Positions 54,556-64,000 are shown, counted from the first letter of the stretch. The stretch is DNA of 64,000 nucleotides from Hathewaya massiliensis (GCF_902143515.1 NZ_CABFVD010000001.1:744001-808000), one strand, 5' to 3'. Notes: generated from the sequence alone by a model not told the origin. Numbers and translations: made by a program.

Positions 54556-54598
54556 AAAAAAATAAATGGCAGTACAATAAGTTGTACTGCCATTTATG
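54556..54598 (-). terminator. Terminator of spoVT
   Basis: AAATGGCAGTACAA pairs with TTGTACTGCCATTT, followed on the minus strand by ATTTTTTT. It begins 3 bp past the stop. Confidence 0.9.
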
Positions 54599-54600
54599 TA

Positions 54601-55149
54601 CTATTCCATTTGTTTTCCTAAAAAATTGGCTGCTGTTTCAGCTAACTTTAATTCTAGTTCTCCAAAATCATCCTTTTCTTCTTCTGTAAATATTATAACA
54701 CTTCCAATAGTGTCTCCTTCTGCTAGGATTGGAGCTATAACTTGATGAGTATACTTTTCTTCATCATCATCTTTGTAGATAGGAACAGCATCTTCTAAAT
54801 CTCCACCCAAAATTCTAGCCTTTCTATCTTCCATTATTCTTTCAATATCAGAACTTATTTTCTTTTCGGTATATTCCTTCTTAGAAGCTCCACTAACTGA
54901 AATAATACCATCCTTATCTGTTATTAATACAGAGGATCCAATAGTTTGTTGGAGTGCTTCTGCATACTCTCTTGAAAAATCGCTTAACTCTTCTATAGGA
55001 GAATATTTTCTTAATATTACTCCTCCATCTCTATCTGTAAATATTTCTAGTGGATCTCCCTCTCTAATTCTTAATGTTCTTCTAATTTCTTTAGGTATAA
55101 CAACTCTTCCTAAATCATCTATACGTCTTACTATACCTGTTGCCTTCAT
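54601..55149 (-). CDS. spoVT: Stage V sporulation protein T
   Basis: 182 residues. N-terminal AbrB-type swapped-hairpin DNA-binding domain (MKATGIVRRIDDLGRVVIPKEIRR) and C-terminal GAF-like domain (about 57-180). It regulates late forespore (sigma G) genes. The start is the ATG at 55147-55149, 9 nt after AAGGAGG; the in-frame codons upstream add only a non-conserved stretch. Monocistronic, with a strong terminator. Confidence 0.96.
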   Translation of the reverse strand: MKATGIVRRIDDLGRVVIPKEIRRTLRIREGDPLEIFTDRDGGVILRKYSPIEELSDFSREYAEALQQTIGSSVLITDKDGIISVSGASKKEYTEKKISSDIERIMEDRKARILGGDLEDAVPIYKDDDEEKYTHQVIAPILAEGDTIGSVIIFTEEEKDDFGELELKLAETAANFLGKQME

Positions 55150-55275
55150 TTGTTTCTTCCTCCTTATATATGTGTATTGCATTAAATATACTTCTTATAT
55201 TATTATCTTTATAATTATGAAATTTTATACACACATATAAATTATTTTTTCATAGTTAGACATATTTTTCATATT

Positions 55276-56286
55276 TTATTTTAAATTATCTTCAGAAATC
55301 TTAGCCTTTGCCTCTTCTCTCCACTTAGTTACCTTTTCTTCCCAATCCTTCATTTTCTTTTCTGCAACTAACTTTTCTTTTATAGCATCTTTTACTTCAT
55401 CATACTTTTTTGGTGGATAATTTGTTTTATTTATAACTTTAATTATATGAAAACCCTCTTCATCTTCTATAGGTTGACTAACTTGTCCTTTGCTCATTGC
55501 CATGGCATTAGTTAAGTATGGTTTTTGGTAAAGTTGTCTAAACTCAAGGAACCCTATTTCTCCACCTTTGGACTTAGTCTTTTCATCCTTGCTCTTCTCC
55601 TTAGCAAGCTTTGAAAAGTCAGCACCACCATCTAATTCTTTTTTAATTTTGTCTGCATCTTCTTTCTTCTCAACTACTATTTGTGCTAATTCTACTCCAT
55701 TTGGTTTTTCAGTGTATTCGTTTAAATTTTCATTGTAATGTTGTTTTACATCTTTATCTTCTACTTTTATATCTTTAGTTACATTTTCATAAACCTTACT
55801 TGTAAGTAACTCTATTTCTACATTTTCTTTTATTCTAGTCTTTAGCTTTTCTTCTGTTAACTTTTCTCTTTCTAAAGCTTTTTTATAGTCTTCATCCTTC
55901 TTAAACTGTTGTTTTACGCCTTTAAGTGCCTCTTCTACTTTTTTATTTATTTCATCATCAGTAACCTTTATGCCTAATTCCTTAGCTTTTTTCTTCATGA
56001 CTTCATTATCTACTAAAACCTGAATTAATTGTTCTCTTTGTTTTGTTAATATTTCCTTAGCTTCTGCATTTTCCTCATATTTCTCACCATATTTTTCTTT
56101 TAAAGCTGCATGCAAATAAGCTAATCTATCATCTATTTCTCCTCTTGTATACTTCTTACCATTTACTTTTAATACAGTACTCTTTTTGATAGCCTCTGGT
56201 GTCTTTTCGACCATTTTACAACCAGTCATTCCAAAAGCTATAGATAAAGCCAACACCGTACTTATAATTTTCTTTGTATTCTTCAC
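55276..56286 (-). CDS. prsA: PrsA-like foldase lipoprotein (parvulin peptidyl-prolyl isomerase)
   Basis: 336 residues. The signal peptide (about 1-22) ends in the lipobox GMTGC with C23 as the acylation site. SurA/PrsA N-terminal helical region (about 38-190) and a parvulin domain (about 195-290: ELAQIVVEKKEDADKI, GGEIGFLEF, GFHIIKVINKT). It folds secreted proteins outside the membrane. The start is GTG after GGGGGAAG. It replaces the fin (yabK) gene found in B. subtilis between mfd and spoVT. Confidence 0.93.
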   Translation of the reverse strand: MKNTKKIISTVLALSIAFGMTGCKMVEKTPEAIKKSTVLKVNGKKYTRGEIDDRLAYLHAALKEKYGEKYEENAEAKEILTKQREQLIQVLVDNEVMKKKAKELGIKVTDDEINKKVEEALKGVKQQFKKDEDYKKALEREKLTEEKLKTRIKENVEIELLTSKVYENVTKDIKVEDKDVKQHYNENLNEYTEKPNGVELAQIVVEKKEDADKIKKELDGGADFSKLAKEKSKDEKTKSKGGEIGFLEFRQLYQKPYLTNAMAMSKGQVSQPIEDEEGFHIIKVINKTNYPPKKYDEVKDAIKEKLVAEKKMKDWEEKVTKWREEAKAKISEDNLK

Positions 56287-56373
56287 TTTACTTCCCCCGA
56301 TTCAAATTTAATTTTGTTATTTTATCATAATAATAACCTAATTGTACAAAGCTTATTTTATCATATATAGTAA

Positions 56374-59300
56374 TTATTTTGAACTTATAGTTTCAAAGTC
56401 TTTCAAAATTTTAATTAAATTGTCTACTACCTCCTCTTTCTTAGTATTCTTTAGACTATAAGCTAATACAGGTTCATCACCCATTTTAATTATAAGCTGT
56501 CGTTTATAATCTGATAGAACCTTCTTAATAACATCTTTAGAAAGTTTATCTTTATTTAAAAACTTCATATTTATCATATCTTTAACTTCTTTAATTTCAA
56601 TTATACCCATATTTCTTGCTATGCTTTTTAAATAAGCAATATTAATAAGATTAATTACTGGAAGAGGGATATCTGAAAATCTATCTTCAATTTCTTCTTG
56701 AATATCCATAAGTTCTTCAGTAGATGATATAGCTGCAATCTTTTTATATACTTCGATTTTATTGGTTTCATCTTTAATATATGAACTAGGAATATATGCA
56801 TCAACCTTAATTTCAATAGTTGTGTCTATATCTTCTTTTGCTACTTCTCCCTTTATTTTGGATATAGTATCTTCAAGCATTCTACAGTATAGATCATATC
56901 CTACAGAAGCCATATGTCCATGTTGTGAAGAGCCCATCATATTTCCAGCTCCTCTAATTTCAAGATCCCTCATAGCAATTTTAAATCCTGATCCAAGTTC
57001 CGTAAATTCCTTTATAGCTTTAAGCCTTTTTTCTGCAACTTCAGTTAAAACTTTATCTTTTTTATAAGTAAAATATGCATATGCTATTCTACTAGAACGC
57101 CCCACTCTACCTCTTAATTGATATAGTTGAGATAGTCCCATTTTATCTGAATCGTAAATTATCATAGTATTGGCGTTTTGTATATCTATTCCTGTCTCTA
57201 TAATGGTAGTACAAAGAAGAATATCATATTTGCGTTCCATAAAATCTATCATAATATTCTCAAGTTCTCTCTCTGCCATTTGTCCATGAGCTATACAAAT
57301 TCTCGCCTCTGGGATAAGTTTACTTAAATATGCACTCATATCCATTATAGTTTCTACTCTATTATACACAAAAAATACTTGGCCATCACGACTTATCTCT
57401 CTTAGTATGGCGTCTCTTATTAGTTGATCATTAAATTCTACAACATAAGTTTGAATTGGATATCTCTCTTCCGGTGGTGTTTCTATAACACTTATATCCC
57501 TAACCCCTGTTAAAGACATATGTAGAGTTCTTGGAATAGGGGTTGCAGATAAGGTTAGAACATCTATGTTCTTTTTTAAATCTTTTACCTTTTCCTTATG
57601 TTTTACCCCAAATCTTTGTTCTTCATCTACAATTAAAAGTCCTAAGTCCTTAAACATAACGTCCTTTTGAAGAATTCTATGAGTACCAATTATAATATCT
57701 AGATTTCCCTCTTTTAAGGCTTGAAGTGCTTTCTTTTGTTCTGCAGGTGTTCTAAACCTACAAACCATGTCTATTTTAACAGGAAAATCCTTAAATCTGC
57801 TTATAAAATTATTGTAATGCTGTTTTGCTAAAATAGTAGTAGGAACTAATACAGCAACTTGTTTACCATCCATAATAGCTTTGAAAGCTGCTCTTAAAGC
57901 AACCTCAGTTTTTCCATACCCAACATCTCCACAAAGCAATCTGTCCATTGGTTTATTAGTTTCCATATCCTTTTTAATATCCTCAATAGCAGTTAATTGA
58001 TCTGGAGTTTCTTGAAAAGGAAACTCCTCTTCAAATTGTTTCTGCCAAACTGTATCCTTTGAATATTGGTACCCTTTCAATATACTCCTAGCAGCATAAA
58101 GTTTCATTAAATCTTCTGCTATATCCTCAATAGATTTTTTAACTTTTCTCTTTGCCTTAACCCATTCTGTACTGCTTAGCTTTGTTATTTTTGGTGATTT
58201 TCCCTCTGAACCTATATACTTTTGCACAAGGTCTAATTGATCTACCGGAACATATAATATATCATTTCCACCATACATAACTTGAAGATAGTCTTTTTTA
58301 TGTCCACCTACTTCTAATTGCTTTATTCCTTTATAAACACCTATTCCATGATTTACATGAACCACATAGTCACCTAGTTTTAGCTCAGTAAAACTCTTTA
58401 TCTTTGCAACCCCTTTTTTATTAACCTTGTGCCTAATTTTTCTTTTAGATTCTCCAAAGACTCCTTTATCTGAAATTACACACAATCTTAAATCTGGATA
58501 ATCATAGCTTTTCAATTGGCTTCCATGAGTCACTACAACTTCCCCGTATTGAATTTCTTCTACTACATCTTTATATACACCTTCAACACCTCTGTCCCTT
58601 AAAGTGTCTATAAGTCTATTTCCTCTACTTTTAGTTCCTGATAGGATTAAGACCTTATATCCTCTTTCTTTCTTTTCTTTAATATCATCTATTAATAAAT
58701 CAAGTTGTCCATGATAATCATTTAATGTAATTTGAGTAAAAGATATTATAAATTTAGGTGAAAAACTCTTCAAAGTCTTTGCAATAGAGCTCATGGTTAC
58801 CAGTTCTTTACTCTCCATTATCTCTAGTAACATTTCTTTGGTCATGACTAGTTCGCCTTGCCTAGGCAAGATATTTCCTCTACTTAAAAAGTTTTCATAG
58901 TTTTCGTTGAACTCAGTATACACACTGTCAATTTTCCCTGAGCATCTTTGTGGATCATCCATTATAATAAATGAATCTTTAAGATAATCAAAAAAAGTAG
59001 AAGTATCCTTATAAAAATAGGGAAGGTAGCTATCTATAGTTTCGAAGCCCCACCTCTCTTTTAAGGATTCTAAATTTGATTTTATAATATTATTTATTCT
59101 TTCAGTTTCTTCACTTTTCTTTTTTTTCTTAAAATTACATACAACATTATTTAAATCAGCTTTAATAGCTTCATATCCTTCTTCTAAGTTTTCCTTGTAG
59201 AGAATAATCTCTTTTGCAGGAAAAACTTCTATGGAGTAACATTTATCCACACTTCTTTGAGTATCTGCACTAAAGGTTCTTATGGAATCTATTTCATCGT

Positions 59301-59892
59301 CAAAAAGTTCAATTCTATAAGGCATATCCGTAACTGGTGGAAAAATATCTATAATTCCTCCCCTAATTGAGAATTGTCCTTTATTTTCTACAGTTAAAGT
59401 TCTTTCATAACCACATTGAACCAATTTTTCACTTAAAACTTTTGTGTCTATTATGTCACCTACAGAAAACTTGTATATATTTTCTTTGAATAGCTCTACA
59501 GGTGTATATACTGATGCTAAGGCATCTACACAAGTTATTAAAACGTTTTTCTTATCTTTTAAGATTTCTCTTATTACCTTAAGCCTTTCCCACCTTAAAT
59601 CTCCAGATATAGTATCTATATTATAAAACACTAGTTCCTTAGTGGGTAAATAATATAAGTTTGGTATATATAAATTTAAATCTTCGTATAAGTTTCTTGC
59701 CTCTACATCACTATATGTTACTATTAATATAGACTTTTTAATTTTTTCATATATCCCACTTACTAAATAAGCCTTTGCCGACTCTGATATTCCATAAATT
59801 CCTAGGGGATAATTTTTTTTCTTTATCCCTTCCTCTATTTCAAGGAATTTATCATTTTCTAGTAGTGGATTCATCAACCCTTGTAATCGCAT
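56374..59892 (-). CDS. mfd: Transcription-repair coupling factor Mfd
   Basis: 1172 residues. UvrB-like N-terminal domains, RNA polymerase-interacting CarD-like domain (LKLGDYVVHVNHGIGVYKGI near 505), RecG-like translocase with Walker A GDVGYGKTE near 655 and DEEQRFG, helicase motif VI region (QLRGRVGRS), and the C-terminal TRCF domain. It removes stalled RNA polymerase at lesions and recruits UvrA. ATG after AGAGGTG. 36 bp after pth. Confidence 0.97.
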   Translation of the reverse strand: MRLQGLMNPLLENDKFLEIEEGIKKKNYPLGIYGISESAKAYLVSGIYEKIKKSILIVTYSDVEARNLYEDLNLYIPNLYYLPTKELVFYNIDTISGDLRWERLKVIREILKDKKNVLITCVDALASVYTPVELFKENIYKFSVGDIIDTKVLSEKLVQCGYERTLTVENKGQFSIRGGIIDIFPPVTDMPYRIELFDDEIDSIRTFSADTQRSVDKCYSIEVFPAKEIILYKENLEEGYEAIKADLNNVVCNFKKKKKSEETERINNIIKSNLESLKERWGFETIDSYLPYFYKDTSTFFDYLKDSFIIMDDPQRCSGKIDSVYTEFNENYENFLSRGNILPRQGELVMTKEMLLEIMESKELVTMSSIAKTLKSFSPKFIISFTQITLNDYHGQLDLLIDDIKEKKERGYKVLILSGTKSRGNRLIDTLRDRGVEGVYKDVVEEIQYGEVVVTHGSQLKSYDYPDLRLCVISDKGVFGESKRKIRHKVNKKGVAKIKSFTELKLGDYVVHVNHGIGVYKGIKQLEVGGHKKDYLQVMYGGNDILYVPVDQLDLVQKYIGSEGKSPKITKLSSTEWVKAKRKVKKSIEDIAEDLMKLYAARSILKGYQYSKDTVWQKQFEEEFPFQETPDQLTAIEDIKKDMETNKPMDRLLCGDVGYGKTEVALRAAFKAIMDGKQVAVLVPTTILAKQHYNNFISRFKDFPVKIDMVCRFRTPAEQKKALQALKEGNLDIIIGTHRILQKDVMFKDLGLLIVDEEQRFGVKHKEKVKDLKKNIDVLTLSATPIPRTLHMSLTGVRDISVIETPPEERYPIQTYVVEFNDQLIRDAILREISRDGQVFFVYNRVETIMDMSAYLSKLIPEARICIAHGQMAERELENIMIDFMERKYDILLCTTIIETGIDIQNANTMIIYDSDKMGLSQLYQLRGRVGRSSRIAYAYFTYKKDKVLTEVAEKRLKAIKEFTELGSGFKIAMRDLEIRGAGNMMGSSQHGHMASVGYDLYCRMLEDTISKIKGEVAKEDIDTTIEIKVDAYIPSSYIKDETNKIEVYKKIAAISSTEELMDIQEEIEDRFSDIPLPVINLINIAYLKSIARNMGIIEIKEVKDMINMKFLNKDKLSKDVIKKVLSDYKRQLIIKMGDEPVLAYSLKNTKKEEVVDNLIKILKDFETISSK

Positions 59893-59928
59893 ATATTAAC
59901 ACCTCTTAAATTAAATACTAAGTCATTG

Positions 59929-60492
59929 TTATCCATTAAAACCATTATACTTATTCATGGCTTCTTCAACACCTTCACTAATAATTGTTTCAACTATGCT
60001 AGGACATATATCTAAAACCTTCTCTACCTGCTCTCTCCCCTCTTTTGAAAATTTTCCCAATACATGAGATATCAAATCTCCTTTTGGAGCTCCTACCCCT
60101 ATACGTATCCTTGGAAAATCTTCTGTCCCAAGTTTTTTTATAATATCTTTTATACCATTATGCCCTCCAGCACTGCCTTTAGGTCTTACCCTTAATTTTC
60201 CTTCTTGTAGACTTATATCATCATATATTACTATAATGTTTTTTGATGGTATATTATAATACTCTGAAGCTAGAATCACACTATCTCCACTTAAATTCAT
60301 ATATGTAGATGGTTTTAAAAGAATAACTTTTTCTTTTCCTATTCTTACCTCTCCATAAGTTCCTTTAAATTTTACCCTATCTACATTAACTTTATACTTT
60401 TCTGATAAAATATCCATAGCATCGAATCCAGCATTATGTCTTGTTTTATCATATTCTTTTCCTATATTTCCAAGTCCCACTACTAAATACAT
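59929..60492 (-). CDS. pth: Peptidyl-tRNA hydrolase
   Basis: 187 residues. Recycles peptidyl-tRNA. Conserved N-terminus VVGLGNIGKEYDKTRHNAGF with the catalytic His (H20), NLSGDSV, DDISLQEGKLRVRPKGSAGGHNG, and FPRIRIGVG. The start is the ATG at 60490-60492, 5 nt after TTGGAGGA; an in-frame GTG seven codons upstream is unlikely. Just upstream of mfd, as in B. subtilis. Confidence 0.96.
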   Translation of the reverse strand: MYLVVGLGNIGKEYDKTRHNAGFDAMDILSEKYKVNVDRVKFKGTYGEVRIGKEKVILLKPSTYMNLSGDSVILASEYYNIPSKNIIVIYDDISLQEGKLRVRPKGSAGGHNGIKDIIKKLGTEDFPRIRIGVGAPKGDLISHVLGKFSKEGREQVEKVLDICPSIVETIISEGVEEAMNKYNGFNG

Positions 60493-60582
60493 AATATCCT
60501 CCAATTTTTTCACTATAATTAATTTATCTTTTACTTTAGACTTTATTAGAGATTTTTCTCTAATGAAATTCTTAATGCAGTA

Positions 60583-60630
60583 AAGTCGTAATAAGGTGAC
60601 TTTTATATCAACATCTATCTCTAATACAAC
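60583..60630 (+). repeat. 48 bp dispersed motif, copy 3
   Basis: 38/48 identical to 30746-30793. It lies in the gap between the HtrA-like gene and pth. Confidence 0.5.
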
Positions 60631-60635
60631 TGCAC

Positions 60636-60674
60636 ATAAAAATTAATTAGCATGCATATGCATGCTAATTAATT
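60636..60674 (-). terminator. Terminator of the HtrA-like gene, perfect 34 bp palindrome
   Basis: 60641-60674 is self-complementary throughout (AATTAATTAGCATGCAT and its complement). The minus strand continues TTTTATG. It may terminate in both directions. Confidence 0.75.
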
Positions 60675-60694
60675 ATTTTAAATTATTTTTCTTA

Positions 60695-61849
60695 TTACTT
60701 CAACCTATATGAGCTTATATCATTATAAATAATTTTACCATTACGCCAAATTTTTAAAACTAATTTTTCTCCTTCTTCATGATTTATTAAGATATCACTT
60801 AATTCATCTAAGTCTTTAATTTGCTTTTCATTTATACCTATAATTATATCTGTTGGACGAATTTTGGCAACCTCTCCCAAACTACCTTTTGCAACTTTTT
60901 GTATATATAATCCTTTCACCCCATAATCCACTGTTGGTATTGCACTTTTCCCTGATATCCCTATATTCTTTAACACTTGGTTTTCTGCACTTAAAACTTC
61001 ATCAACTATTTCTTGAACCTCATATATGTGAAGCCCACTATAAGTGATCTCAGAAAAAATTTTGTTTTTAGAGGAAAAATTAATACCTACTAAATTACCA
61101 TTTTCATTGTAAATAAATATATTACTATCTATATCCTCTTCCTTTAATATATTAGTTTTTATTAAGTTTATGAGGTCCTTTTCTTTAACTCTTAAATTAC
61201 TACTATTAAAAACCTTTTTATTTATATCCTCAATATTACCTAAAAATATTTCACTAGTTTTAACTTCATTGTTACTTTCTACAATAATAACTTTATCACC
61301 TGTAGATATATTTACCTCATTCTCAAACTTCATAGGTTTTATATCTTTTTTTTCAACTTTTATAATAGCAATTTTACTTAAGGGATCTTCTCCTAAAAAC
61401 TTACCACTACACTCTTTTTTATCATTAAATTTAACCTTTATATCTTTTTTAAAGTCAAGTTCTTTCCCATTGGCTACTATATAGCCTTGATCTCCAAATA
61501 CAGCACCTACACTCTCCGTTTCACCATTCTTTACCACAACTACATTCTTTTCTATATTTTTCAATGTATCCTTTTGTAAGACCTCTTTATCCTTTATAAC
61601 TTCCTTCTCCTTAAGTCCTACCCCTGATTTTTGTTTTGATACATTTAATCTTGAACTTCTAGACTCATTATTAGTATAAAGGATTATAAGAAATCCTGAT
61701 AACACAGTAATAGCAATAATAAACGTAGTTTTTATAATATTTTTAACTACTTTCTTTTTATTCTTTTTAAAGTATATATTTTTCATTTGATTACTTATTT
61801 TTTGTTTCTGTCTTTTCTTTTTAGTAATAAGCCTGGTTTTTCTTTTCAC
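60695..61849 (-). CDS. Membrane-anchored HtrA-like PDZ protein, probable pseudoprotease
   Basis: 384 residues: a very basic N-terminal cytoplasmic tail, one membrane helix (about 38-58), an extracellular S1C-type trypsin fold (about 98-285) and a PDZ domain (about 290-380, SAIPTVDYGVKGLYIQKV, then RPTDIIIGIN). Aligned by eye to HtrA, the catalytic His is replaced by K129 (GYIVANGKE) and the Asp by K159 (LSKIAIIKV); only a Ser (S242) remains and the GNSGG frame is gone. It is therefore unlikely to be proteolytic and may be a sensor or scaffold. GTG start after AGGAAG, 24 bp after the kinase: third gene of the operon. Confidence 0.85.
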   Translation of the reverse strand: MKRKTRLITKKKRQKQKISNQMKNIYFKKNKKKVVKNIIKTTFIIAITVLSGFLIILYTNNESRSSRLNVSKQKSGVGLKEKEVIKDKEVLQKDTLKNIEKNVVVVKNGETESVGAVFGDQGYIVANGKELDFKKDIKVKFNDKKECSGKFLGEDPLSKIAIIKVEKKDIKPMKFENEVNISTGDKVIIVESNNEVKTSEIFLGNIEDINKKVFNSSNLRVKEKDLINLIKTNILKEEDIDSNIFIYNENGNLVGINFSSKNKIFSEITYSGLHIYEVQEIVDEVLSAENQVLKNIGISGKSAIPTVDYGVKGLYIQKVAKGSLGEVAKIRPTDIIIGINEKQIKDLDELSDILINHEEGEKLVLKIWRNGKIIYNDISSYRLK

Positions 61850-61873
61850 CTTATCACTTCCTGTTTTAAATCT

Positions 61874-63295
61874 TTAACTTTTTTTAGCTTTATCTAAAGT
61901 AAAAGTAAAACGAACTCCATTTTCTACATTTTCAGCCCATATTTCTTGATTTAATTGTGATAAAATCTCTCTTACAATTGAAAGTCCTAGTCCTGTGCTC
62001 ATTTTAGAAGTTCTGGAACTATCTATTTTATAAAATCTTTCCCATAACTTGTTTAGAACCTCTTCTGGGATAGGGTCACTTTCATTATATATAGAGATTA
62101 CAGCTTTTCTTGACTTTGTCTTGGTATATATTTTTATTTCTGATTCGTAATTAGAATATTTAATGGCATTATCAAGTAAATTTGTGATTACTTGAACTAA
62201 TCTATCCTTATCTCCAACGGTTATTAACTTGTCGTTTTCAAAAGAAACTTCTACCTTTAGATTTTTTTTCTTTATTTTTCCTTCAAATTTTAATACAGTA
62301 ACCCTTATAATTTCGTTTATATCTATATCATCAATAATAAGCTTAAACTTACCATCTTGTAAGGCAGATAAATCTAGAAGTTCATTGACTAATCTAGTTA
62401 ATCTTTGAATTTCTTCATAAGCTAATTTTAAATAATATTTTTCTTTTTCCTTAGGTATAATTCCATCTATTATTCCCCCTATAAATCCTTTTATAGATGT
62501 AATAGGCGAACGTATCTCATGAGATACATTTGATATAAATTGTCTTCTATTATCTTCTACTTTTTCTAAAAAGTCAGCCATATAATTAAAGGAGTTTGCA
62601 AGTTCCCCTATCTCATCATCGGTTTTTGTAGTTACTCTCTTTTCTACTTCACCCTTTGATATCTTCCTTGCTACATCATTTATTTCTCCTAATGGTTTTA
62701 CAATTATTCTCTGAGAAAATCTATATATTATTATGCATGAAATTATTATAGCTAAAATAGCCGATACCCATATTATGCCATATACCTTGTTTAATGGGTC
62801 TGTAATTTGACTCATAGCAGTATTCATTATAATAGCCCCCATAAATTCTTGTTTACTTGTAAATATGGGTATTTCAATGCTATGTACTAAACTTGTGTAT
62901 ACATTGCCATAAGTTCCTTTTCTTTCTACAATATTTTTTTGTTTTAATTTCTGTATATCTTCTATAAAAAGTTGATTACCTATTAATTTTTTATGATTAT
63001 AATTAGATACTGAATATACATAACCCCAACTATCAGCTACCCAAATATCAGCCTTTAAATAGTCACCCATAAACTCTAAAGTTCCTTCCATATGTTCTGG
63101 GGTAATTTCATTTCTAACATATTTCAACGCCATCTGGCTTATAATAACAGACTGCCCCTCTAGTTGTTCTCTTCTTTGTTGAAAATAATAACTCTCAAAC
63201 CAAAAAGAAAGAAAGGCAGCAAGTATTACAAAGCTTAAGGAAATTATTAAAGTATAGGTTGCTAACATTTTAGTAAATAGACTCCTTTTTTTCAT
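61874..63295 (-). CDS. Sensor histidine kinase (PhoR/ResE-like)
   Basis: 473 residues. Membrane helices at 11-31 and 171-192 enclose a ~140-residue extracellular domain. HAMP (about 193-245), HisKA with H259 in NVSHEIRSPITS, HATPase with the N box NLLDNAIKYS and an intact G box. Its ATG follows the regulator stop without a gap. It forms an operon with the regulator and the HtrA-like protein. The signal is unknown; the neighbour suggests envelope stress. Confidence 0.94.
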   Translation of the reverse strand: MKKRSLFTKMLATYTLIISLSFVILAAFLSFWFESYYFQQRREQLEGQSVIISQMALKYVRNEITPEHMEGTLEFMGDYLKADIWVADSWGYVYSVSNYNHKKLIGNQLFIEDIQKLKQKNIVERKGTYGNVYTSLVHSIEIPIFTSKQEFMGAIIMNTAMSQITDPLNKVYGIIWVSAILAIIISCIIIYRFSQRIIVKPLGEINDVARKISKGEVEKRVTTKTDDEIGELANSFNYMADFLEKVEDNRRQFISNVSHEIRSPITSIKGFIGGIIDGIIPKEKEKYYLKLAYEEIQRLTRLVNELLDLSALQDGKFKLIIDDIDINEIIRVTVLKFEGKIKKKNLKVEVSFENDKLITVGDKDRLVQVITNLLDNAIKYSNYESEIKIYTKTKSRKAVISIYNESDPIPEEVLNKLWERFYKIDSSRTSKMSTGLGLSIVREILSQLNQEIWAENVENGVRFTFTLDKAKKS

Positions 63296-63982
63296 CTATT
63301 TAACCTCAAATTTATATCCAACACCCCAAACTGTTTCGATCTGCCAACTTTCAGCTCCTTGAAGTTTCTCCCTAAGTCTCTTTACATGCACATCTACAGT
63401 TCTAGAATCTCCTGGATAATCATAACCCCAAACTTCACATAATAATTGTTCCCTTGTAAAAACTTTATTTTTATTTAAAGCCAAGAAATATAAAAGCTCA
63501 AATTCTTTTGGTGGCATTTTTATTTCTTCTCCTCTATATGTAACATTATAGGAGTTTATATCTACAACTAAATTTTCAAAACTTAAAACTTCTTTATTAA
63601 TACTCTCCACATTATATCTTCTTAAAACTGCTTTAACTCTTGCAATAAGTTCTTTAGGTTCAAAAGGTTTTACTATATAGTCATCTGCACCAAGTTCTAA
63701 ACCTAGAACCTTATCAAAAGTTTCCCCTTTAGCTGTTAAAAGAATAACTGGTGTTTCAGACTCTTTCCTAATAGCTTTTAAAACATCTATTCCATCTACA
63801 TAAGGTAACATTATATCAAGAACCATTAAATCTGGTTTATAAGTATTAAATTTTTCTATAGCGTCTCTTCCATTATAAACCACTTCTGTTTCATACCCTG
63901 AGCTTTCTAAATACATCTTTATTACTTCGCATATATTCTCATCATCATCTACTATTAGTATTCTCGCAATTGATCCTTCCAC
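63296..63982 (-). CDS. OmpR-family response regulator (first gene of the HtrA-like operon)
   Basis: 228 residues. Receiver with D12/D13 and phosphoacceptor D56 (LDIMLP), KPFEPKELIARVKAVLRR, and a winged helix ending VWGVGYKFEVK. GTG start 8 nt after AGGAGG. It is close to the right edge, so its promoter is not in the window. Likely regulator of envelope functions by analogy with Firmicute PhoP/ResD relatives; not assignable further. Confidence 0.94.
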   Translation of the reverse strand: MEGSIARILIVDDDENICEVIKMYLESSGYETEVVYNGRDAIEKFNTYKPDLMVLDIMLPYVDGIDVLKAIRKESETPVILLTAKGETFDKVLGLELGADDYIVKPFEPKELIARVKAVLRRYNVESINKEVLSFENLVVDINSYNVTYRGEEIKMPPKEFELLYFLALNKNKVFTREQLLCEVWGYDYPGDSRTVDVHVKRLREKLQGAESWQIETVWGVGYKFEVK

Positions 63983-64000
63983 CTTAAAATCCTCCTCAAT

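Overview
The window is a stretch of low-GC chromosome from a spore-forming member of the Firmicutes, most likely Clostridium in the strict sense. The evidence is the AT-rich coding sequence, strong GGAGG/GGGGG ribosome binding sites, sporulation genes (spoIIE, spoVT, yabP, yabQ, a SpoVB-like flippase), the 16S rRNA sequence, and a formate-tetrahydrofolate ligase. I cannot name the species from sequence alone. Nearly every gene is on the minus strand, including both rRNA operons, so replication and transcription probably run right to left here. The one plus-strand unit is a two-component system at 8.5-10.7 kb.

Read right to left, the window follows the origin-proximal block known from Bacillus subtilis: a two-component system with an HtrA-like protein, pth, mfd, prsA, spoVT, a SpoVB/YabM flippase, mazG, hup, rqcP, yabP, yabQ, divIC, an S1-domain protein, a five-tRNA cluster, spoIIE, tilS, hpt, ftsH, fhs, coaX, dusB, greA, lysS, glyS, murD, ppsR, rRNA operon 2, rRNA operon 1, then ctsR-mcsA-mcsB-clpC-radA. 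B. subtilis also carries rRNA operons between lysS and ctsR. The position of rRNA at this locus is therefore conserved, while the genes packed around it here are accessory.

Accessory material sits between and beside the rRNA operons. Between them lie a UPF0291 protein, a MATE exporter, and an ABC transporter with its own two-component system. Between operon 1 and ctsR lie three unrecognised small genes, a plus-strand two-component system divergent from an ABC exporter, and an orphan 74-residue gene. The two rRNA operons (16S-23S-5S-tRNA) are near-identical direct repeats 13.6 kb apart. They differ in the 5S 5' end, the 23S-5S spacer, the promoter region and the attached tRNAs (Asn versus CAT-Ala).

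I see no CRISPR array, insertion sequence, prophage or toxin gene. The unexplained material is small. There are two families of short intergenic repeats: four copies of a foldable ~120 bp element and two copies of a ~115 bp element. A ~48 bp motif occurs three times. A candidate plus-strand small RNA with C-rich loops lies between glyS and murD, with a weaker second candidate between ppsR and murD. The HtrA-like protein has lost two of its three catalytic residues. The spoIIE promoter has the wide 21 bp spacer expected of Spo0A control, and the ctsR promoter carries an exact CtsR operator. Several start codons were moved to downstream ATG/GTG codons because of ribosome binding site position.
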